Shown here piece after piece: positions 24,520 to 34,000 of a stretch of DNA of 64,000 bases (the first letter of the stretch is position 1; every line of letters begins with the position of its first letter). This DNA comes from Psettodes erumei (lineage: Eukaryota; Chordata; Actinopteri; Pleuronectiformes; Psettodidae). A model generated the notes under the pieces. The model worked only from the letters and a program-made list of their open reading frames with translations, did no database searches and had not been told where the DNA came from. The stretch is from NCBI GenBank assembly GCA_016785225.1, contig JAFBJZ010000372.1:335920-399919 (forward strand), read 5' to 3'. The position numbers and the translations under genes were made by a program.

Positions 24520-25075
24520 AATTCAAAGTTGAGTTTTTGGTGTCATCCTTTTTTGCGTTTACTGCCCTGTGTCCAAATCTGAGCAAATGTGAAGGAATCA
24601 CAACTGTATACATCAAAGAAGACATGACGTGATGTCATGTGGTGGGGGGGGTCCACCAGTTTTACACAAACTGAGTGTGAAGTGCATCCGCGCAGTATGT
24701 GGAGTGAATGAAATGTGAACATGAAAACAGGAATCTCCAGAACCTGAGGCGGCCTCAGGGCATTATGGGAAACGCCTGAGATTTTTATTCATGGGGATTT
24801 TTTTAACTGTGAAGGTTTGCTCTGTTAGCAGAATCAATGAGTAGGAGGCTAAATGAATAATTATAATATCAACGCTGCTGATTTAATTGTCTAAAGTATT
24901 GAACAACAAACATTGTTGCAAGGTGGAAAGGAACTAACTCCTTGAATGTTTACTCTGTGCACTTGTGACTGTCTTTATCATACACACATACAGTTTCTTG
25001 TGCTAGCTAAGCTAACGCAGTAATATTCTCCTATATTGGTGAAAAGATCAAGATATTAATTTTCCACAGTATGAT
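24520..25075. other. Intergenic DNA between hnrnpl and the U1 gene
   Basis: No recognisable gene or exon. It contains a short G-run near 24642-24650 and ordinary A/T-rich sequence. The end of the U1 gene lies at 25076 on the opposite strand. Confidence 0.5.
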
Positions 25076-25239
25076 CAGGGGAGAGCGCGAACGCAGTCCC
25101 CCACTACCAGAAATTATGCAGTCGAGATTCCCACATTTGGGGAATTCGCAGGGGTCAGCACAACCGGAGTGCAATGGCTGAGCCTCGCCCTGGGTGAACC
25201 ACCTTCTTGATCATGGTATCTCCCCTGCCAGGTAAGTAT
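25076..25239 (-). ncRNA. RNU1: U1 spliceosomal snRNA, full length (164 nt)
   Basis: On the minus strand the sequence starts ATACTTACCTGGCAGGGGAG, so the 5' splice-site-pairing region ACTTACCTG is intact. It ends CGCTCTCCCCTG, 164 nt in all, the standard U1 length. The U1A-binding loop ATTGCACTCC is intact, the Sm-type site reads AATTTCTGG and the stem-loop 4 sequence is present. Compared with human U1 as I remember it, stem-loop 3 carries a paired change (the A-U pair at the stem base is flipped), which preserves pairing and argues against a pseudogene. An upstream octamer, SPH site and PSE at the right distances also support a working gene. U1 snRNP recognises 5' splice sites. Confidence 0.93.
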
Positions 25240-25282
25240 GAGTTGTACAGCAAAGAGACAGACTCATGTGTATCAGACAAAC

Positions 25283-25300
25283 CATGCTGACTGACGGTGC
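25283..25300 (-). promoter_or_regulatory. PSE of the U1 snRNA gene
   Basis: Reads GCACCGTCAGTCAGCATG on the minus strand, at about -61 to -44 from the U1 start. Position and the CACCGT core fit the vertebrate proximal sequence element bound by SNAPc, which drives Pol II snRNA genes. Confidence 0.65.
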
Positions 25301-25425
25301 TGATGCTCTACACGCGAGCAAAACAGGCTGTACGGGAATGGGACTCTGCGGGAACTCGTCACGGACAAAAACACAAAGGATCAGACAGAATATTCTCATT
25401 TTCATTGATAAAAGACGCTCAATAT

Positions 25426-25453
25426 TTCCCATGATGCAATGCCTCATTTGCAT
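25426..25453. promoter_or_regulatory. DSE of the U1 snRNA gene: SPH (ZNF143) site plus octamer
   Basis: TTCCCATGATGCAATGCC (25426-25443) matches the SPH/ZNF143 consensus, and ATTTGCAT (25446-25453) is a perfect Oct-1 octamer. They lie about 187-214 bp upstream of the U1 start, the classic place for a snRNA distal sequence element. Confidence 0.75.
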
Positions 25454-25459
25454 AATGAC

Positions 25460-26356
25460 ATGCAGATCTACAATTGCGTATATCACCTCTTTTCCCTCCT
25501 AAGATTAGACAACAGCCTGGCTGCTAGTTTAACTGTCCTAAAGGCAAATCACATTGTTACATACGTTGTTTGAGCGCCATTTAAAATTAAGAGAAAAGAC
25601 CAAAAACACACAGAGCACATCTTTCCCCTCACGTTACAACCACTTCCGGTTTCTCTCGTTCTTTGTTTACTGGTGATGGGTAAAATCTCGCTACTGCCAC
25701 CTAATGCTCGGGAGTTTTAACAAGCTTTGTAACAACAGGTCGACGGTTACAAACACACAGAAAATGAAAATAACCACAACCCTAGATTTTCAACAAAACT
25801 TTGGATTGGATTTTGGTTACCTCCCGAAAAGAAGAAACACAATTTGCATTAATCAGAAACAAACAACACATTTCTTAAACAGAATACGTCGAGTGAAATT
25901 TTGTTGCAGATATAAGTTTCTTTTTAATGGTAAAAATATTCGGCGTGAGTTGATCCACACGCCATACCAGTTTGTGTCGGTAATGCGCATATCCGCCAAT
26001 AGACTTCACCTAAGAAGACGAAGAGGCGGTGGCTCGGGTTTGAGCTTCGTCGGCCACCGTATCAGGCTGGAGCGGACGCTAGGTCAAGTTAGTCACTGAA
26101 ACGTTGATTGTTATGCCATTGCACACTATTATATCAATGTTTGTCGGGCTGCAACCTGCAGTTTAACCTTTGGTTGCTGTGTTTCTACTTTGTACGTCAT
26201 CTGGCGTGTGCCCAGCGAGTTTATTCCGCCGAGGACTTTAGCATCCATGCTAACGCTAGCTAACCTGAGAGGCAGGTGACGTGAGTCGGTGAATCGCTCT
26301 TGGTTTCTGCAGTTGATCGATAAAGACTCTGGACTTTGCCATCGAGCAAACGTGCG
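25460..26356. other. Intergenic region containing the ech1 promoter and 5' UTR
   Basis: No coding exon before the ech1 ATG at 26357. An ETS-like ACTTCCGG sits near 25642, and CpGs increase over about 25970-26400. The ech1 transcription start probably lies in the last few hundred bases. The segment around 25950-26040 has a dispersed-repeat look, but I cannot name an element. Confidence 0.4.
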
Positions 26357-29300
26357 ATGTTGTCAGTCATTGTCAGGTCAGCTCTCACGAAACGTAAGTG
26401 CCAGCGTGCTCCGTGTGTTTTGTTGTGTTTTTGAGAAAAATGTGTGAAACTGTACTGTGATCGACGTGCCAGCTCGTTGGCGTATTTGTCGCGTCTATGA
26501 GCTGATACTAGATTGTTGACACAGATATGAACAAGTGAATTTGACCTTTCACCTACATGGCAAATGTAGGTGAAAGGTCATCATGCAGCAGGGGTTTCTT
26601 ATGCAGTGTGCAAAGAGATTATAGTTTACTCCAGTGTTGAAGATAAATGACTAAATATTTTTGCATGAATTCTTAATATATATAAAAAATAATATATATA
26701 AATTTTGTAGGCTTCTATGCTCTATGATATGTTAGTTTTCAAATCCTCATAATTAGAAAAAAATGGGAGATTTATTTGGTGTTTTTGTTGAAAGAATTGC
26801 TAAATAGTAGGAGATTATTTTAACCATAGTAGTCTACCCGAACTCTTTGCTTTTCTGTTCTGAAGTTCAGTTGCTCTTGTCACAGATTTTTGGCCACAAG
26901 AGAATCCAGTCTCATGCTGCTGCTGCAGTTTTGATTTTGTTTTTCATTTTTTTTTCTTATCTCTCTTTTTTTTCTCAGACAGGGGGTTGTGGTTGCCCGG
27001 TCGGTCTGTGGTCAGGACCATGTCGTCCTTCGGTGGTCCCACCTCGCCTTACACCACCCTGGCCATCACTCACCCGGCAGACTCCATCACACATGTGGAA
27101 CTCCACCGTCCCGAGAAACGCAACGCCATGAATGCAGCTTTCTGGAGGCAGGAAACTGTTTACATTAAGACGCATTTGTTGCCACCAGAAACATATAAAA
27201 CAAATTAAGATTGCTATTATTCTGTACTTACAGTGCTGACATGTGCAATGTCTTAATTTGCTTTAAAGAACTACTATACATTGGGACTAGATGCTGGATG
27301 CAGGAATTTATCTTGTTTTCTTTTCCTCCTGTTTCTTTTTCTCCCAGGGAGATGGTTGAATGCTTTAATGAGATAGCTGGAGACCCGGCCTGCAGAGTGG
27401 TGGTGGTTTCTGGAGCAGGGAAGATCTTCACAGCTGGTGAGTTTCAGTTTACTTTTTTGGAAATCACACTATTTTTGTCATAGAGTTGTACTTTTCTTTT
27501 TGCTGTGTTTATAAGGTATTGACCTGATGGACATGGCCGGTGACGTACTCCAGCCACAGGGTGACGACACGGCCAGAATTTCCTGGAACCTCAGACAAAA
27601 GATCGCCAAGTATCAAGAGACATTCTCCGTCATAGAGAAGGTCTGATGTGAAGAATTGTTTATCACACCAAGGAATTATAAAAAGAGCTGCCACTGACAA
27701 GTAATCTGACAGTTGTTTTTAATGATTCCTTGATTAATCATATAGTCTGTAAAATGAATAGTGAAATAAAACAATTTCCAAGGTCCCAGAATTATGATCT
27801 CCAAATGCAAAATTACCAACCAGCCCTCCAAAAGTCAAAAGATATTGTTTTCTGTCAGGATACAAAGAAAAGCATCAATTGCTTTTCAATTGCTTTGACC
27901 AGCAAATGATTGGATTTTTAAAAAATGAAGTATCAAAATAGCTCCTTTTTATACAGTAATAATTGTGTATTGGATGCACACACAGGCATTCAAAATGTTG
28001 GGTCGTCAGGTTTGATTGATTGATTGATTACTGTTTTCTTCCTGTAGTGTCCAAAGCCTGTGGTGGTTGCTGTGCATGGAGCCTGTGTTGGAGGAGGTGA
28101 GTGTAAGGGTTTGAATTTAAAGAACGGCAGCCTGTATCACAAAGTATAATTTTTGCGTTAGCCAGCCTTTGTTGGGCTTACCTCTGCTTTTCTTGTGTCA
28201 CAAACTTGGCTCAGATTTTTTTGTATGGGAGACGTGGTTGCGCCTTCACACAGGAGCTGTTAGATCTTAAGAACTGTCATGCTCACTGTGGCTGCTGTGC
28301 TCTGCGGCAGGTGTTGACCTGATCACAGCCTGCGACATCCGCCTGTGTACCCAGGACGCCTGGTTCCAGGTAAAGGTATGTATATCATTATTATTTCATT
28401 ATTTGGAAAAGAGGAAATGTTAATTGGTGGAATAGCTAAGTCAAAACGCGTCAAACAAGTTTTTACTAATTTTATTTAAAGGACAAAGGTTAAAAAATGG
28501 CTTAATGTTAATTTTAATCAGTAATCTTTAACACGCCTTGCTGTATGAAAGGAAACAGGTGGAAAATGTTCTAATACTGTCTGATGTGATAGTTGGGGAT
28601 GATGTCACCACAGTCTTGCTGTCTTTCCTACTTAACAGGAAGTTGACATAGGACTTGCAGCAGACGTTGGGACGCTCCAGAGACTTCCCAAAGTAATCGG
28701 CAGCCGCAGGTAAACCGGCCATTTTAACAAAACAACAGCAGTGCCGGTGCAAGGTTGCCTCTTCTGCTCACATTTAAAGCTGCAGAAGCATAAAGTGTAT
28801 TTTCAATGCTCTGGCAACATTGTTGTTGAACCGTTGGTGCCAACACCTATCTTTTGAATGTTAAAGATGCAGCAAATACACAGTCCTGTGTAGAAGTATT
28901 AGAAACTAAAAGTAAAGCAAAGATATTTTCAAGAATTATACCAAAAATATTTATTTGTTTATTCATTTATTCACTAACTTCATGCAAAGTGCAGTAAAGG
29001 GTAAGAAGATTCAGTCTTCTGTGGATTCCTTCGTCCCTTCATGTGTTCCCAGGCTGACTCCGTGATGCTGGGATCAAGGCTCTGTGGGGGGCAGAGGCTA
29101 TCTGTTGCAGGATGTCTTGTTCTTCTAGTCTCTGAAGACAGTTCTTTATGACTCTGCCTGTGTGTTTGGGCTCAATCAGACACCTCCCTGTTGATACTGA
29201 TAATACACCCAGGATCTGTTTGAAAACCTTTATGTCTGTAGTAAATACTTGTTGTCATTTTGTCCAGCCTGGTGAATGACTTGGCTCTGACTGCCAGGAA

Positions 29301-30497
29301 GATGTATGCAGATGAAGCCAAGAGCAGCGGGCTAGTCAGGTACACACATTCTTTTGTTCAATCATCGACTGCAGAATACACTGATACAGTATTTTTTAAG
29401 ATTTGTAATGTTCATATTGAAGCTGGCTTATGTTTAACCAGGGTACATCACCTTGAATATCTTGTAATGCAGATCATGTGTTTGCTGCATTCAAAAAGTA
29501 AAACAAATGTCCTTTCTGATCCACTTTTCTTTGACCTTGATGGAAAACATGAGGAGGTCAAGGAACAATGTGAAGGACAAGTCATAAGCAAAAGACAACC
29601 ATGGTGCTAAGAGAATCCAACTGAACTTACAATAGGCTACGTAATCATGCAATGTCAGATGTTATGATACAAAGCAGTCAATGTTGCTTCTGCAAGGGAA
29701 TTATGGAGCAGAGATAAAATAAGATCAGAAAGTTCTGGGTCATTTCACTCAGTTTAGGACCCTTCCTAAGTAAAAGAATTATTTCACTACAAACTTAATT
29801 TCTTAAGGTTGCTGAGAGTAGAACTGCTTTGTGATACCGGCGTCTGCTTTTTGTTTTCCCTAAAAACAAGAGAGGTATAGCTTTATGTTTCTGGACAGAC
29901 AATTAGTGGTGCAAGATGAGCCAAAAAAAGCTAAAAGTTAATACCACACAGTTTATTTCCTCAGCATTTTATTGTATATCTTCCATCTGTACTGAATGAT
30001 GTAAAGAGGCCAGTCTATGGATTACACTGTGACAATACCTTAACTTTAAATAGCAACTCTTATTTCTATGGACCCAGTACATCTCACATTTTGAAATTCT
30101 CTGCATATTTCCTCTCCAGCCGGGTGTTTGCAGATAAGGACGCCATGATGACTGCAGCTCTGGATATGGCCAGGGAGATTGCTGGTCGCAGCCCTGTAGC
30201 TGTGCAGGGCACCAAAATCAACCTCATCTATGCTAGAGACCACAGTGTGGCAGAAGGACTGGATTACATGGTGAGATCATCTCATATCATAAAAAATTAC
30301 AACAAAGGGGGATTATTATCAATGCCACATCATTAAGCTTTTATTTTTTCCAGTCACTGAATTTCATTACAACCTTGTTCATCCTTTGTCAGGCCACGTG
30401 GAACATGAGCATGCTTCAGACTCAAGATGTGATCAAATCAGCTCAGGCCGCCATGGAGAAGAAGAGTCCTAAGACAGTGACTTTCTCCAAACTCTGA
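26357..30497 (+). CDS. ech1: Delta(3,5)-delta(2,4)-dienoyl-CoA isomerase (enoyl-CoA hydratase 1)
   Basis: Crotonase-fold enzyme that isomerises 3,5-dienoyl-CoA to 2,4-dienoyl-CoA during beta-oxidation of unsaturated fatty acids, in mitochondria and peroxisomes. Ten exons: 26357-26393, 26979-27147, 27348-27436, 27516-27640, 28048-28096, 28311-28375, 28639-28709, 29268-29339, 30120-30270 and 30393-30497 (TGA); 310 aa in frame. The N terminus (MLSVIVRSALTKHRGLWLPG) is basic and amphipathic, as in a mitochondrial presequence, and the C terminus is the peroxisomal signal SKL. The catalytic acids known in the rat enzyme are visible as Asp159 (GGGVDLITACD), Glu179 and Asp187 (KEVDIGLAADVG), with the same 20 and 8 residue spacing. 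Exon 2 ends at a GC donor. ATTAAA at 30898-30903 is the likely poly(A) signal. A partial copy of the 3' end lies at 37.3-38.3 kb. Confidence 0.96.
26542..26580. promoter_or_regulatory. Perfect inverted repeat with two DR1 (PPRE-like) sites in ech1 intron 1
   Basis: Two 17-bp arms (26542-26558 and 26564-26580) are exact reverse complements separated by 5 bp. Each arm contains AGGTGAAAGGTCA, that is AGGTGA, one A, then AGGTCA: a direct repeat with 1-bp spacing, the type bound by PPAR/RXR and HNF4. The right arm is preceded by AATGT, close to the AACT 5' extension of PPREs. Position 150 bp into intron 1 of a fatty-acid oxidation gene supports a regulatory role, which is inferred. Confidence 0.6.
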
Positions 30498-31050
30498 ACC
30501 TCAGTTCAGATGTAAGATTCATTTCTCCAATGGGGCCTTTCTCTGGGTTGGAGAACCACATGTGGTGTTCTGTCGGTTCTACAATGAGCATGTAACACGA
30601 TATCTGGTAATCAGTGGCCATTTGGCGATGATGTAATGAGGTTTAAAGAGAAGGAGGATTGAAGTACTGTTGACAATGTTATGGGAGTAGATGGGCTTTG
30701 TTTGCTCAGACCTGCATCGTTGCTTGGTTGGAAAAGCCTCCAACAGAGCATTTTGATAACACTTCTTATTTTATATCTAAATGACCTCACTTATTCGTCA
30801 GTGTGGAATAATTTGCCTACAGTTATGGATTTCTTAGTTCACTACTGTAAAAAGATGTTTTATATATCTGTAAATGACTTCATGAATGTTTTACTGCATT
30901 AAAAGAAACTAATCTGAAAGTTTACATTGACTGAAGTGTCCTTTGCGCCAACCAAATACTTTTTAAAGCCACAGTTAATGATTCAGTCTTCAAAACAAGA
31001 TTCAAATAACTTCTAATGCTTTCTTGATAACAGTTACAAATTAACTTAAA
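30498..31050 (+). other. ech1: ech1 3' UTR and downstream flank (duplicate copy 1)
   Basis: 3' UTR to the ATTAAA at 30898-30903. About 30910-31050 matches the end of cep295 at 38213-38345 (shared GATTCAGTCT, ACAAATTAA-like blocks), but the AATAAA of cep295 is changed here. The satellite begins right after this homology. Confidence 0.7.
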
Positions 31051-34000
31051 CCCAGACATTGCCATCAGAGAATGGTGTTTTTTTATGAACATTCCATAGG
31101 ATTTAAAATGTGTTAAAAAAAAAAAAGGTCATATGTTTTTCATGTCAAAAAAAATCATGTCAAAAATCATGAAAAAACACCATAATGGAGTATGTTGAAA
31201 AATGGCCAGAAAGTTCAAAAAAAATTTTTTTTCCTAAAACACAGGAAAATGCCTAAAAACATCAGAGAATGGTGTTTTATGAACACTCCATAGGATTAAA
31301 TGTGTTAAAAGTGCAAAAAAAGTTCATATTTTGGCATGTCACAAAATCATGAAAAATGCTATAGTGGAGTATGTTGAAAAAAAGGCCAAAAATGTCAAAA
31401 AATTTTTTTTTTGTAAAAACGCCTGAAAATGTCATAGAATGGTGTTTTATGAACACTCCACAGGATTAAATGTGTTAAAAGTGCAAAAAAAAGGTCATAT
31501 TTTAACATGTCACAAAATCATGAAAAAACGCCATAATGGAGTATGTCTCAAAAAAAAAATGGCAAAAATTTTTCAAAAAATTTTTTTTGAAAAAACGCCT
31601 GAAAACATCAGAGAATGGTGTTTTATGAACATTCCATAGGATTTAATGTGTTAAAAGTGAAAAAAAAAGGTCATATTTTTTCATGTCACAAAATCATGAA
31701 AAAAACGCCATAGTGGAGTATGTCTCAAAAAAAAATGACCAAAAAATTTTTCAAAAAAACAGTAAAAAATGCCTGAAAACATCAGAGAATGGTATTTTAT
31801 GAACATTCCCTAGGATTTAATGTGTTAAAAAAAAAAAAAAAAAGTATGTTTTTTCATGTCACAAAATCATGAAAAAACGCCATATAGTATACTATGTCTG
31901 AAAAAAAAAAAAAATGGCCAAAATTTTTTCAAAAAAAACACAGTAAAAAATGCCTAAAAACATCAGAGAATGGTATTTTATGAACATTCCATAGGATTTA
32001 ATGTGTAAAAATGAAAAAAAAAAAAGGTCATTTTTTAACATGTCACAAAATCATGATGAAAAATGAAAATAACTATGTCTCAAAAATGTGAAAAAAAAAT
32101 GGCCAAAAAAGTTCTAAAAAAAACAGTAAAAATGCCTAAAAACATCAGAGAATGGTATTTCATGAACATTCCCTAGGATTAAATGTGTAAAAATAAAAAA
32201 AAAAATTCATTTTTTCATGTCACAAAATCATGAAAAAAAAAAGCCATAATGGAGTATGTCAAAAAAAAAAATGGCCAAAAAATTTTTTGTCCTAAAAACA
32301 CAGGAAAATGCCTAAAAACATCAGAGAATGGTATTTTATGAACATTCCTAGGATTTAATGTGTTAAAAAAAAAAAAAAAGTTCATATTTTTCATGTCAAA
32401 AATCATGAAAAAAAACATAGTATACTAGTATGTTGAAAAAATAAAAAAATGTTAAAAAAATTTTTTTTTCCTAAAAAACACAGGAAAATGCCTAAAAAAA
32501 ACATCAGAGAATGGTATTTTATGAACATTCCCTAGGATTTAATGTGTTAAAAAAAAAAAAAAGTTCATATTTTAACATGTCACAAAAATGAAAAAAATGC
32601 CATAACTATGTATCAAAAAAAAAATGGCCAAAAAAAAATTTTTTTTCAAAAAAAATTTTTTTTTTGTAAAAAAATGCCTAAAAACATCAGAGAATGGTAT
32701 TTCATGAACATTCCATCAGGATTTGGGATTTGTTAAAAATGAAAAAAAAAATTCATATTTTTCATGTCAAATGTCACAAAATCATGAAAAAAAAAAACAT
32801 AGTATAGTATGTCTGAAAAAAAAAAAAAAGTTCAAAAAATTTTTTTTCCTAAAAAACACATGAAAATGCCTAAAACATCAGAGAATAGTGTTTTATGAAC
32901 ACTCCATGGGATTAGATGTTGTAAAAGTGAGAAAAAAGGTCATATTTTAACATGTCACAAAATCATGAAAAAACGCCATAGTATAGTATGTCAAAAAAAA
33001 TGGCAAAAAATGAAAAAAAAATTTTTTTCCTAAAAAAACACAGGAAAATGCCTAAAAACATCAGAGAATGGTATTTTATGAACATTCCATGGGATTTAAT
33101 GTGTTAAAAAAAAAAAAATTCATATTTTTTCATGTCACAAAATCATGAAAAAAAATGACATAGTATACTATGTGAAAAAAAACCAAAAAAATGACCAAAA
33201 AAATTTTTTTTGTCCTAAAAACACAGGAAAATGCCTAAAAACATCAGAGAATGGTATTTTATGAACATTCCCTGGGATTTAATGTGTTAAAAGAAAAAAA
33301 AAAAATTATATTTTTCATGTCAAAAAATCATGAAAAAAAATGCCATAAATAGTATGTCTGAAAAAAAGGAAAAAAATGACCAAAATTTTTTTTTCTAAAA
33401 ACACAGGAAAATGCCTAAAAACATCAGAGAATGGTATTTTTTATGAACATCCCTGGGATTTAATGTGTTAAAAATGAAAAAAAAAAAAAATATTTTTTCA
33501 TGTCAAAAATCATGAAAAAACGACATAGTATAGTATATGGAAAAAAAAACCAAAAAAATGACCCAAAATTTTTTTGTCCTAAAAACACAGGAAAATGCCT
33601 AAAAACATCAGAGAATGGTATTTCATGAACATTCCTGGGATTTAATGTTAAAAAAAAAAAAAAAAAATTATGTTTTTTCATGTCGAAAAATCATGAAAAA
33701 ACGACATAGTATACTATGTCTGAAAAACCAAAAAATGACAAAAAAATTTTTTTTTTAAAAACACAGGAAAATGCCTAAAAACATCAGAGAATGGTATTTC
33801 ATGAACATTCCCTGGGATTTAATGTGTTAAAATGAAAAAAAAAAATTATGTTTTTCATGTCAAAAATCATGAAAAAACGACATAGTATACTATGTCTGAA
33901 AAAAAACAAAAAAAATGAAAAAAAATTTTTTTTTTTCCTAAAAACAGGAAAATGCCTAAAAACATGGTAAAACATCAGAATGGTATTTCATGAACATTTC

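Noticed and set aside
32215..33681. Phe-rich minus-strand ORFs within the satellite
   Set aside because: They come from A-runs read in reverse and repeat with the array; no start context or conservation.
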